NCBI GenBank assembly: GCA_965151315.1
Contig: CBCTZG010000021.1
Coordinates: 1-38,475 of the forward strand
DNA from: Avimonoglobus sp965151315
Lineage (GTDB): Bacteria > Bacillota > Clostridia > UBA1381
DNA length: 38,475 nt
Direction of reading: 5' to 3'
Positions 18,833-27,259 of this stretch are shown here, piece by piece. A model generated the notes under the pieces. It was not told where the DNA came from, did no database searches, and saw only the letters and a program-made list of their open reading frames with translations. A program made the position numbers and the translations under genes. Positions within the stretch are counted from its first letter, which is position 1. Every line of letters starts with the position of its first letter.

Positions 18833-21772
18833 ATGAAGCTGATGAGAAAAATCATGACAGCCTTGGTTTCCCTGGCTTTGCTGGTTCCGGCTATGCCCGG
18901 CGCATGGGCGGAGGAACTGACGGGAACCATCGTCTATGTCTCCCCCACCGGGAACGACGCCAATGACGGCAGCGAGGCCGCGCCCTTGGCCACCATGAAA
19001 GGCGCCCGGGATAAGGTCCGGCAGATCAAAAGCGCCGGGATGCCTGCCAATGGCATTACGGTTGTATTCCGCGGGGGTTCCTATCCTTGGACGGAAGAGC
19101 TGCAGTTTACCGAAGAGGACTCCGGGACGGCAGACGGGAAAATTGTTTACCGGTCTTATCCGGGCGAAAAGGCGGTATTTGAGGGGGGGATCAAGATCCC
19201 CGGCAGCGAATTCACCCCAGTAACCAATGAGGATATCCTGATGCGCTGGTCTAACGCCAAGGCAAAGGAAAACATCCGTCAGATTGACATCAAATCCTAT
19301 ATGGCGAAAAACGGGTATAACAACATTAACGACTACTATACGCAAATTTATGATACCTATCATTTTGCCGGTACATATCAAGGAACAGACCAGGAGGCGG
19401 CCGAGGGCAAGAGTACCGTAATCCGCCGGCCGATCTATTCCTTTGACGGGGAGCAGGCATTGTGGCTGGCCCGGTACCCCAACAAATCCGGCGGCTGGTA
19501 TGCCGATACCCACCCGCTGACCCAGTTTTTGAAAACAGGCGACGTAGTCAAAGACGGCGGCGCGACAGAGCCATCCACATTCAAATACACCGAGCGGCGG
19601 ATTTCTAAATATGAGGGCTACGAGGATGTATATATTTTCGGCCATTTATATTATCTGTTCTATCACGACGAGGCCAAGGTGAACATCAACGCTGCGGATC
19701 AAACAATTACCACAGTGGCGCCGCTGCCATTGGGCGTCAAGTCAAATATGGACTTCTTTATCTTTAATATCCTCGACGAGCTGGACGCGCCGGGAGAATA
19801 TTATGTGGATAAAAACACAGGTATCATGTATGTATACCCCAACGGGGACATCAGCCAAAAGACCCTGAATGTGACGCTCTTAGACACAAACTGGATGATT
19901 ACGACAAAGGACACCTCCAACGTGACCTTCTCCGGCCTCAGCTTTGAAAATTCCAAGGGCTCCGCGATCAAGATCGACGGCGGCGAAAATTTCCGGCTGG
20001 AATATTGTGACTTTAACAATTTCGGCGCCCAGGCAGTTGCCATCGGCGACAGGACCGGGCTTCCCTATTCCAACTTTGGTGAAATGGCCTGGGAAGACTA
20101 TAACGATACAGCGGCGGGCGACGACTGGTGGCAGAAGCAGTATAACTACTGGCTCCAGGATGATAAGCAGGTAGAGGGGAAAAACCATGGCCTGTACGGC
20201 TGCCGGATCAATAATGTGGGCAATGCAGGCGTGACCATTGCCGGCGGGAATGTGTATAAGAACGAGCTTTCCGGCCACTATATTGAAAACTGTGTCATTG
20301 AAAATGTGTCAATGTATAAGCGAACCTATGGATCGGCCATTAACCTGAATGTAGTGCATGGCGTTGATATTAAAAATAACCGGCTGGGCCATACCCCGGC
20401 GGCAATCATCAACGGCAATACAACGGTTGCCACAATTCAGGGAAACGAGCTTTACGACGGCATGAGCGAATCCAACGACAATGGACTGATTTATCTAAAT
20501 TATCAGTACCCGAACCTGGACATTAAGTTTATTGACAACTACTTCCACGACACCACGCCGGAGCATGAAATTACCTCATCCACCTCCATGTTCTCCCAGC
20601 GGTCCGGCGTAGCCTTTGATAACAGCTACGGCGGCGGCGTGGAATTTGAAAACAACGTGTTTGTCAATATCCCCAGAGGGACGTTTATCAAGACAAACGA
20701 TAAGTTTAATAATAACGTATTTGTTGACTGCTTCACCCCATTGCAGGTCAGCGAGGGCGTAACAGATACGGCAATCGTCATCCCGGAGGAGCTTACCCGG
20801 GAAACCATTGACCCATTGTTCCCATACACCCGGTTTTTCCTGGGCTGGCCAATTTTTGCCGGCGGCGAAATCGGCCAGAAGGTGCAGGCGGAATGGCGGA
20901 CAAATTACCCAACTGTTATGGAATGGGTCGATATCCTAAAGTCCGGGGAAGCAGGCGCCCAAGATTATTATGAAGCAAAGAACAACCTAATTGTCAACAG
21001 CTCCATGCCCCTGCATCAGGCCGTCATGAAGCTGGGCGAGGGCACAAGCCCCACATATCAAAACGCTTCCCGGCATGAGGTAACCAATAACGTGTACACA
21101 CAAGATACCAGTATGTTTGTTGATTACGCCAACAGGAATTATCAACTGACACCGGAAGCCAGCGCTAAATACGGCAATACATTAGATCTGTCTACAGTAG
21201 GCCCGAAGATCGAAATGGTTGGGGCGGACAAATATGCGGAAGCCGCGGTGGCGCTGCCTACAGCCCAGGGCGGCACAGTGACGGTGCCGGTAACCCAGAC
21301 GGTTCCCGAGCAGGTGCGGGATGCCGTCGTATTGCGGACAAACAGCGCAAACGCGTTTGTGAATGGACAGGCGGCCAAGATCGACAGCCAGAACGCCGCA
21401 GTTATGCCGCAAATCATTGACGGCAGAACACTGGTTCCTGCCCGGTTCATTGCGGAGAGCTTCGGCGGCGAGGTAGGCTGGGATCCAGATACTAGGACAG
21501 TAACGATCCAGCTGGGCGGGCAGACCGCCACCATGGTGCTAGGCGACGCAAAGCTTTTGATCAACGGCGCGGAGGCGGCGGTCATGGACGTGCCGGCACA
21601 GGTAATTGAGGACCGGACTATGGTGCCGCTTCGCGTACTGTGCGAAACGGTCCTTGGGAAAAAGGTATTCTGGGACGATAAGGGACTGATTGTTGTCAGC
21701 GATCAGGATCAGATTTTAGACAGCTCTCAGGACGCGGCGGTGATCGATCAGATCATTTCCATGCTGAAATAA
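18833..21772 (+). CDS. Secreted parallel beta-helix protein with Cu-amine-oxidase-N-like end (paralogue 2)
   Basis: Exported protein of 979 residues starting 19 bp after its paralogue, with AGAAAGGA upstream. A signal peptide is present (LVSLALLVPAMPGAWA). Residues about 25-780 match the preceding protein almost module for module: IVYVSPTGNDANDGS, GITVVFRGGSYPW, FDGEQALWLARYPNKSGG and LDELDAPGEYYVDKNTG all have close counterparts, indicating a tandem duplication. The C-terminal 120 residues differ: a copper amine oxidase N-like domain at about 855-965 (DGRTLVPARFIAESFGGEVG and RTMVPLRVL). Last gene of the long carbohydrate locus, followed by an intrinsic terminator. GH141-like hydrolase or polysaccharide-binding activity is inferred from the fold; the substrate is unknown. 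Confidence 0.78.
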   Translation: MKLMRKIMTALVSLALLVPAMPGAWAEELTGTIVYVSPTGNDANDGSEAAPLATMKGARDKVRQIKSAGMPANGITVVFRGGSYPWTEELQFTEEDSGTADGKIVYRSYPGEKAVFEGGIKIPGSEFTPVTNEDILMRWSNAKAKENIRQIDIKSYMAKNGYNNINDYYTQIYDTYHFAGTYQGTDQEAAEGKSTVIRRPIYSFDGEQALWLARYPNKSGGWYADTHPLTQFLKTGDVVKDGGATEPSTFKYTERRISKYEGYEDVYIFGHLYYLFYHDEAKVNINAADQTITTVAPLPLGVKSNMDFFIFNILDELDAPGEYYVDKNTGIMYVYPNGDISQKTLNVTLLDTNWMITTKDTSNVTFSGLSFENSKGSAIKIDGGENFRLEYCDFNNFGAQAVAIGDRTGLPYSNFGEMAWEDYNDTAAGDDWWQKQYNYWLQDDKQVEGKNHGLYGCRINNVGNAGVTIAGGNVYKNELSGHYIENCVIENVSMYKRTYGSAINLNVVHGVDIKNNRLGHTPAAIINGNTTVATIQGNELYDGMSESNDNGLIYLNYQYPNLDIKFIDNYFHDTTPEHEITSSTSMFSQRSGVAFDNSYGGGVEFENNVFVNIPRGTFIKTNDKFNNNVFVDCFTPLQVSEGVTDTAIVIPEELTRETIDPLFPYTRFFLGWPIFAGGEIGQKVQAEWRTNYPTVMEWVDILKSGEAGAQDYYEAKNNLIVNSSMPLHQAVMKLGEGTSPTYQNASRHEVTNNVYTQDTSMFVDYANRNYQLTPEASAKYGNTLDLSTVGPKIEMVGADKYAEAAVALPTAQGGTVTVPVTQTVPEQVRDAVVLRTNSANAFVNGQAAKIDSQNAAVMPQIIDGRTLVPARFIAESFGGEVGWDPDTRTVTIQLGGQTATMVLGDAKLLINGAEAAVMDVPAQVIEDRTMVPLRVLCETVLGKKVFWDDKGLIVVSDQDQILDSSQDAAVIDQIISMLK

Positions 21773-21791
21773 TTTGCGGGCAGTCAGCCGA

Positions 21792-21833
21792 GGGCACAGG
21801 AAAAGCCGGCCGGGTTTTCTCCTGTGCCCTTTT
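21792..21833 (+). terminator. Intrinsic terminator ending the carbohydrate locus
   Basis: A perfect 10-bp stem (GGGCACAGGA at 21792-21801 and its complement at 21820-21829) is followed by TTTT at 21830-21833. It lies 20 bp after the second beta-helix gene and marks the end of the long plus-strand unit. Confidence 0.85.
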
Positions 21834-21868
21834 CGTATGGCGTGGAGCTAGGCATTCGTAATCTAAGA

Positions 21869-21897
21869 TTGCGTTTTGGGCGGCGGCCTGGTATAAT
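21869..21897 (+). promoter_or_regulatory. sigA-type promoter for the GH106-like gene
   Basis: TTGCGT at 21869-21874 and a perfect TATAAT at 21892-21897 are separated by 17 bp. They stand 89 bp before the next start codon and after the terminator, so the glycoside hydrolase gene is transcribed separately from the upstream locus. Confidence 0.75.
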
Positions 21898-21985
21898 TTA
21901 CTGATATAGAGAGAGCCGCTGGCTTTATGAATCGGGATAAGGCCGTATTGGAAAGGATAACTTCAATAGGCGGGAGGGGGTCAGC

Positions 21986-24448
21986 ATGATCAATCAGGTT
22001 TGGTATTTAAACACAGAATGTACGTATTCGGAATTGGAGGAAAAGTTTCAGAATCCCCCGGACACTTTTTCCCTATACAGCTTTTTGTTTCTGAACAGTG
22101 ACGCGGTGGATTTTGCCCAGCTGGTGCGGGATTTAGAACGAAAGGGCGTAAGCGCGGGATATATTCAGGAACGGGGATCAAACCAGCAGCATTTTTTGAG
22201 CGGCGGATATTTTTCCCTGCTGAAAACAGCGGCGGAGACTGCCAGGCTGCCCTTCGGTGTGTGCGATGAAGCCGGGGGAATGTATGGCGGCCATGCCCTG
22301 TGCCCGGATATGCCCCGGGGGCAGTCATTGGATTATACCCGGATAGAGGTTACGGGGGAATATACAGTGCCGCCCTGCTTTTTCGCTGTATTTGGCGGCA
22401 CAGCGGCCGGGCAGATCCAAAGCAAAACCCTTACGCTGCGGTCGGCGGGGGACACTGTACAGGGGCCGGGCCGGCTCTATTGCTATACCCTGTATCATGA
22501 CAAAAGCGCGTCCGGCTCAGAAATCGACTATCTCCATCCCCAGACGGCAGAGGTGATCATCCGGGAAATTTACGCACCGCTTTGCAAGCGGGCGGACGCT
22601 CTTGGTCAGCGATTTCAGAGCATATTTATGGATCTAGAGGGAGATTTTGGATACAAGCTGGCCTGGTCGGAGACTGTGGCGAAGACCTATCGGGAACGGT
22701 TCGGGGAGGACATTCGGGTCTGGATGCCGCTTTTGTCAGAGCGGGATGCGGAAGGAAGGTGGACTGTGGCCCGGTGGCGTTGGTATGACGCGGTTTCAGC
22801 GGTATACACGGACGGGTTTTTCAAGAAAATAGTTGGCTATGCAGAGGAAAAAGGCTTGTGCTTGACCGGGCATCTGTGGGAGGAAAGCCTGTATAACCAG
22901 ACCCTGCAGACTGGGGATTTTTACCGGGCCATGCGGTGCTTTACCATCACTGGCGTGGACAGTCTGCGCATGGACTGCCGTTCACCCCGGGATTTCAAGG
23001 AGGCGCAGACGATTTCCCAAATGGAGAAAAAACGGTATATGTGCGAGGCGTGCGCCTGCGCGAACTGGGGGTTATCGCCGGCGGACATCCGGCGGGCTAT
23101 CAACTGTATGACCGCCTGGGGCGTAAACCATATTGTGCTCCATGGGGTATACACAGACCGGGATCCGGCAAAAATGGGATTTGCCCCGGATTTTTACGAT
23201 GTGAATCCGTATTGGGAATATTTTGACCAAATCGCAGACTACGCCAAGCGGGCCAGCTTTGTAAACGCCCAGGGGAGGCTGGCGGCGGATACAGTGGTTT
23301 TCTATCCGGGCGACAGCGCCTGGATGCTGATGGGGGATATGGTGTTTGACCGGAAGCAGCCCTTTACCGGCTATATCAGCGATTACCGGGATTTTGACAA
23401 GCTGGAATTTTCGGCCCTTTGCCGGGAAATTGAAGACAGCTACACCCGGGTTTTGGAACAGCTGGCCTGGGAACGGGTGGAGTATTTTGTGTTTGATCAC
23501 GAATATTTTGCCGAAGCGGATTTCGCGGGAATTGAAAATATCGTAGTTCCGGCGGTGTTTGCCATGTCTTTAAAAACTTTAGAAAGGCTATACCAGCTGG
23601 CGCTGGCCGGGAAACGGGTGTATTTTGCCGGCCGCCTGCCGGAGGCCTCTGTGGAAAACGGACTCCGCGATCCGGCGCTTTCGGCGCTTTTAGATCGGCT
23701 GCTGACGCTGGGGATAGTGGAAAGGGGGCTGGGGATCCACTCCAAAGTACGGTTTTTAAAAGGCGGATTTAAATTGATCACTTCCCACCGCAAGGTGGGG
23801 GATCGGGATCTATTTTGGCTGGCCAATGAGACAGAGCGGGCGCAGAAAGCAGTACTTCTGTTTTCCGGCCTGTTTTATGACAGCGTCTGCATCCTGGACT
23901 GCGGGACTGGAGAAAAACGGTATATCCAAAGCCGGAAGACTGCCGCTGGGACGGAAACAGACCTGGAAATGGAGCCATACGAGGGTTTCTGGCTGGTATT
24001 GGGCGGTACGGCGGAACCGGCGCCGGCCCAGGCATATTCCCTGCTGCCGCTGCCGAAGACGTGGACGATCCGGAAAGGGGACGAGGTTTTACCCCAGCGG
24101 ACCCTTGCCGACTGGTCTGACTACGGCCTGGCGGATTATACTGGATTTTTGACTTATGAAACAACGTTCCAGGCCCAACCAGGAGAGCGGCTGCGGGTCG
24201 ATTTGGGGGATGTTTATTACACCGCAGAGGTATTTGTCAACGGTCAGTCCGCGGGCAGCCGGCTTTGGCCGCCATTTGTCTTTGACATCAGCCCGTATTT
24301 GCGGGATGGGGAAAACCAACTGGCTGTCAAGATCGGCAATCTGGCCTGCAACGGCTTCCGCAAGCAGGTAGAACAGCTCCGGAATTCGCCCATTCATATG
24401 CCTGTGGAGGAAACGCGCTTCCGAGCCGGATTTTTCCCCAGGGAATAG
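21986..24448 (+). CDS. Cytosolic GH106-like glycoside hydrolase
   Basis: Protein of 820 residues with no signal peptide or membrane segment, hence probably cytosolic. The barrel-like region has the pattern of GH106 (alpha-L-rhamnosidase) and related unclassified hydrolases: a candidate acidic site at MDLEGDFGYK (E218, D220), GHLWEES (E299/E300), then WGVNHIVLHGVY with NPYWEYFDQIADYAKR and a following VVFYPGDSAWML. The C-terminal 90 residues form a galactose-binding-like jelly roll (DLGDVYYTAEVFVNGQSAGS; DISPYLRDGENQLAVKI), as in GH106 and GH2 proteins. It likely trims imported oligosaccharides, perhaps those brought in by the upstream importer. The start ATG follows GGGAGGGGG. Activity on rhamnose is an inference from family resemblance; catalytic residues are candidates only. 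Confidence 0.72.
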   Translation: MINQVWYLNTECTYSELEEKFQNPPDTFSLYSFLFLNSDAVDFAQLVRDLERKGVSAGYIQERGSNQQHFLSGGYFSLLKTAAETARLPFGVCDEAGGMYGGHALCPDMPRGQSLDYTRIEVTGEYTVPPCFFAVFGGTAAGQIQSKTLTLRSAGDTVQGPGRLYCYTLYHDKSASGSEIDYLHPQTAEVIIREIYAPLCKRADALGQRFQSIFMDLEGDFGYKLAWSETVAKTYRERFGEDIRVWMPLLSERDAEGRWTVARWRWYDAVSAVYTDGFFKKIVGYAEEKGLCLTGHLWEESLYNQTLQTGDFYRAMRCFTITGVDSLRMDCRSPRDFKEAQTISQMEKKRYMCEACACANWGLSPADIRRAINCMTAWGVNHIVLHGVYTDRDPAKMGFAPDFYDVNPYWEYFDQIADYAKRASFVNAQGRLAADTVVFYPGDSAWMLMGDMVFDRKQPFTGYISDYRDFDKLEFSALCREIEDSYTRVLEQLAWERVEYFVFDHEYFAEADFAGIENIVVPAVFAMSLKTLERLYQLALAGKRVYFAGRLPEASVENGLRDPALSALLDRLLTLGIVERGLGIHSKVRFLKGGFKLITSHRKVGDRDLFWLANETERAQKAVLLFSGLFYDSVCILDCGTGEKRYIQSRKTAAGTETDLEMEPYEGFWLVLGGTAEPAPAQAYSLLPLPKTWTIRKGDEVLPQRTLADWSDYGLADYTGFLTYETTFQAQPGERLRVDLGDVYYTAEVFVNGQSAGSRLWPPFVFDISPYLRDGENQLAVKIGNLACNGFRKQVEQLRNSPIHMPVEETRFRAGFFPRE

Positions 24449-24454
24449 AAGCCG

Positions 24455-24483
24455 TTGCATACGCATAGGAATTGTGGTATAAT
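24455..24483 (+). promoter_or_regulatory. sigA-type promoter for the alpha/beta hydrolase gene
   Basis: TTGCAT at 24455-24460 and TATAAT at 24478-24483 with an ideal 17-bp spacer, directly after the GH106-like stop codon and 31 bp before the next ATG. The following transcript would have a leader of only about 25 nt. Confidence 0.8.
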
Positions 24484-24513
24484 GCTGCCAAACCGTTTTG
24501 AGGGGGCTTGGAT

Positions 24514-25269
24514 ATGACAAACCAGATTACACTGCAGTACGATGCCATTACAGAAAATGAGATCCCAGTGATCCTGTGTTATCCGGCGGACGCGGAAAAA
24601 GCACCGCTGGTTTTGCTGAACCATGGCACGGAGGAGTGTGGTGAAGACAGGCTGGACATGGCTGTACAGCTTGCCCGGCGGGGGATGTTTACCGTAGTGA
24701 TCGACGCCGTATGGCATGGGCGGCGAGCGGATCCCCGGCTGCAGACCATGCTGCATACATCGCTTTACAAGCGGTATTATGTAGATCTGCTGCTGGAAAT
24801 GGCAGGGGACATGACCAGGATCATTGACTATTTCGCGGATCATCCCGCGGCCGATGTAACCCGGACAGGGATGACCGGCGTTTCCCAGGGAGGATATGTA
24901 ACGTTCATGACCATGACCAAGGATCCGAGGATCAAGGCCGCGGCCCCGTTGATCGGTTCTCCGGATTTAGAGGATCAATATGGGAACAGCCAGCCGTGGG
25001 AGCTCATCGACGAGGACACCAAGCAGTATGTGTCAGCCCATTCCCCGTTGCATCATGCTGAGAAAATGGCCAAAACCGCACTGTTGATCCAAAATTCCGC
25101 AGAAGACCCAATTGTGCCGGCGGCTGGTGTTCGCCGGCTGGACAAACGGCTCCGTCCGCTGTACAAAAACCCGGCGGATTATGCCTATATTGAGTATCTG
25201 CATATCGGCCACCAGGTTACCCGGGAGATGAAGGACAGGGCGGCGGACTGGCTGGCGGAAAAGCTATAA
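24514..25269 (+). CDS. Alpha/beta hydrolase (prolyl oligopeptidase/dienelactone hydrolase-like)
   Basis: Cytosolic alpha/beta hydrolase of 251 residues. ATG 24514 is preferred over an upstream in-frame TTG because AGGGGG lies 7 nt before it. Visible motifs are the oxyanion region LLNHGTEE, the nucleophile elbow GVSQGG containing the catalytic Ser, a likely catalytic Asp in NSAEDPIVP and a His in HIGHQVT. The family includes esterases and acyl-sugar deacylases. Next to a glycoside hydrolase gene, removal of acetyl or other ester groups from sugars is a reasonable guess, but the substrate is not readable from the sequence. Confidence 0.82.
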   Translation: MTNQITLQYDAITENEIPVILCYPADAEKAPLVLLNHGTEECGEDRLDMAVQLARRGMFTVVIDAVWHGRRADPRLQTMLHTSLYKRYYVDLLLEMAGDMTRIIDYFADHPAADVTRTGMTGVSQGGYVTFMTMTKDPRIKAAAPLIGSPDLEDQYGNSQPWELIDEDTKQYVSAHSPLHHAEKMAKTALLIQNSAEDPIVPAAGVRRLDKRLRPLYKNPADYAYIEYLHIGHQVTREMKDRAADWLAEKL

Positions 25270-25276
25270 TAGTAAC

Positions 25277-25308
25277 AAAAAAAGACTGCTCCGGAGCAGT
25301 CTTTTTTT
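25277..25308. terminator. Bidirectional intrinsic terminator
   Basis: A perfect 20-nt palindrome (25283-25302, half-site AGACTGCTCC) is flanked by a run of A on the left and a run of T on the right. It therefore terminates both the plus-strand hydrolase gene and the convergent minus-strand amidohydrolase gene that ends at 25313. Confidence 0.92.
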
Positions 25309-25312
25309 GTGT

Positions 25313-26104
25313 TTAAGCAAGTTCCAGCAGCCGTTTGGCATTTTGGGAAAAAATCAGCTCTTTTTCCCGGTCTGTAATCCGGGGATCCAGCAAAACGCCG
25401 CCGATATACATCGCCGTATTGCAGGTGGGGAAGTCAGAGCCAAACAAAAACCGTTCCGGGCCGAACGTGTCGATGGCGTGCCGGAGCATACCATACCGGA
25501 ATATGCCATAGCCGGATAAATCCAGATAATAGTTTTCGCTGGTTTTCATTCGTTCCATATGCCGCATAAATTCCCCGTATTCCCCTGGGTGCGCCGCCAC
25601 AAATATAACGTCTGGATGCTGGGCGACCATCTGATCCATGGCGTCTTCGTTCATGGAATGAAAGCTGACGATCATGCTGTACTGCCGGGCGGTATCCAAG
25701 ATTTCAGAAAAGGCCGGGCTTGCGTAATCCGTCCAGCCGTGCATGTAGGGCACAAGCTCACCGATCAGGCGGACGCCCAGCTTGTGCATCCGCTCAATTT
25801 CCGCGCAGGATTCCCGCACATACCCGGGGTGGACATGAAAGCCGGGGACATAAAATCCGCCGTACAGCGCCTGGAGCCGTAAGGCCTCGTCGTTACAGGC
25901 CAAAAGCCGTTCCCAGATGTCCGCTTCTGCCGGGACGCCCTGGGGCAGGCCGATTACGCTGCCGCAGATTTTCGCGACGCCCAGGGTCTCCATTTCCGAA
26001 CGGGTGCGGCCCGGGTCCATGGGGCAATAATCCTGATGGGAACAGATATTAGTGCCGGGGGATAAAAAAGGGTGGGTGTGAAAGTCAATAATTTCAAAAT
26101 CCAT
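25313..26104 (-). CDS. Amidohydrolase-2 family metal-dependent hydrolase
   Basis: TIM-barrel protein of 263 residues in the amidohydrolase-2 group, which includes ACMSD-type and resorcylate-type decarboxylases and 2-pyrone-4,6-dicarboxylate lactonase-like enzymes. The metal-binding HxH motif is at residues 9-11 (IDFHTHP), a second His region is FVAAHPGEYGEF, and the C-terminal Asp is in LFGSDFP. GGAGGG precedes the ATG by 9 nt. It follows the soluble kinase gene by 34 bp on the same strand, so they are probably co-transcribed. The substrate is unknown; a small carboxylated or lactone compound is typical of the family. Confidence 0.85.
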   Translation of the reverse strand: MDFEIIDFHTHPFLSPGTNICSHQDYCPMDPGRTRSEMETLGVAKICGSVIGLPQGVPAEADIWERLLACNDEALRLQALYGGFYVPGFHVHPGYVRESCAEIERMHKLGVRLIGELVPYMHGWTDYASPAFSEILDTARQYSMIVSFHSMNEDAMDQMVAQHPDVIFVAAHPGEYGEFMRHMERMKTSENYYLDLSGYGIFRYGMLRHAIDTFGPERFLFGSDFPTCNTAMYIGGVLLDPRITDREKELIFSQNAKRLLELA

Positions 26105-26138
26105 ATTTGGGTTCCCTCCATGTTCGACAATGGGTTTA

Positions 26139-27038
26139 TTATATCACAGGCAGCCTGATTTGTACAGTGGTTCCGGCCGGAGAAGAAGATATAGAGCAGC
26201 CGTATTGTTCTCCAAATACCAGCTGGATCCGGCGGCTGACGTTGCAGATACCGATATTTTTGCTTTCCGGCAGCGTATCCGAAGCCAACAAGCCGCGGAT
26301 CTGCTCTAGGCGCTGGGGGGACATGCCGTGACCGTTGTCTGCGACGGTAAAGGTCAGGCAGCTGTTCTGGACCGCCGCGGCGATTTCCAGACGGCTTCCG
26401 GGACCGAGGTCGTCCCGAAAGCCATGCTCGAAAGCGTTTTCCACAATGGGCTGGAGAATAAACTTCAGGGCTTTGCAGTCATACAAGGCCGGGTCGATAT
26501 CCCAGATCACACAAAAGTCCTGCTGATACTTGATCTTTTCAATTTCAATATACCGTTTCGTGTAAAATACCTCGTCCCGGATGGGGATGATATTTTCCTT
26601 TGTATTCAGGGAAAAATCCAGGATGTCGGAAAGATACCGGACCAGGATATCCGCATCGCTGCCACCAGGATTGTCTGTGGCGTACAGCAGGCCGACGGCG
26701 TTTAGGGTATTAAAGAGAAAGTGGGGGTTGAGCTGGGTTTGCAGGGCAACCGCCTGGGATTTTTTCAGCTGGGTAATCTTGCGCACCAGCTCCTGCTCGA
26801 TATTTTTTGTATTGGCGGCCATGTTGATGATATTCTGGCTGATATAGGACAGCTCGTTTTTCTGCCCTTCTGTTACGCTGCCGTCAATGCCGCTGTATCC
26901 CAGCTGCACCACAATATCGGAAATGGAACGGTAAAAATCCGCGCTGGCGGCCTGGGTTGTTCCCAGCAGGTTTGGCTGGGGCCAGGGCATTTCCATGTAC
27001 ATATTCAACAGGCAGCGGATTTCGGGATAATTTTTCAT
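26139..27038 (-). CDS. Soluble YesM-type histidine kinase
   Basis: Kinase of the LytS/YesM type, 299 residues, with no membrane segment. The phosphoacceptor H106 lies in LQTQLNPHFLFNTL, the N box is PIVENAFEHGF, and the G1 box is DNGHGMS, followed by GICNVSRRIQLVFG. The first 90 residues (with ADFYRSISDIVVQLGY) form a short helical region that may be a reduced cytosolic sensor, for example the tail of a PocR-like domain; I could not identify it. AAAGGAG precedes the ATG with good spacing, so the start looks genuine rather than the result of truncation. No response regulator gene is adjacent; the co-directional neighbour is an amidohydrolase. Confidence 0.88.
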   Translation of the reverse strand: MKNYPEIRCLLNMYMEMPWPQPNLLGTTQAASADFYRSISDIVVQLGYSGIDGSVTEGQKNELSYISQNIINMAANTKNIEQELVRKITQLKKSQAVALQTQLNPHFLFNTLNAVGLLYATDNPGGSDADILVRYLSDILDFSLNTKENIIPIRDEVFYTKRYIEIEKIKYQQDFCVIWDIDPALYDCKALKFILQPIVENAFEHGFRDDLGPGSRLEIAAAVQNSCLTFTVADNGHGMSPQRLEQIRGLLASDTLPESKNIGICNVSRRIQLVFGEQYGCSISSSPAGTTVQIRLPVI

Positions 27039-27050
27039 ATTGCATATCTC

Positions 27051-27259
27051 CTTTGTAAATTTGCAGGTTTGTCAATGCTGTGTTACAAAATCAAATAAAA
27101 AGCTCATCGTCTTCTAAAAAAGCTTTGATATAATCCACAGGGGCTTTCCAATTAAGCGGCCGCATAGGAAACTTGCTGTAGTTATAGTTACGTACTTCTA
27201 ATTGTTTCAGAAAATCATAAAACGAATAAAATTTTTGCAAACCTGCAGGATTTACAAAG
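27051..27259. repeat. Imperfect inverted repeat pair around a transposase remnant
   Basis: The sequence CTTTGTAAAT-T-TGCAGGTTTG at 27051-27071 is repeated in inverted orientation at 27238-27259 as CTTTGTAAAT-CC-TGCAGGTTTG, so 20 of 21-22 positions match with a one-base indel. The pair encloses about 170 bp that holds the C-terminal transposase coding remnant. It may mark the ends of a small mobile element or a deletion derivative; no target-site duplication was established. Confidence 0.55.

Noticed and set aside
18809..19645. Minus-strand open frame of 278 codons
   Set aside because: Antisense to the second beta-helix gene's signal peptide and N-terminal repeats; no recognisable product.
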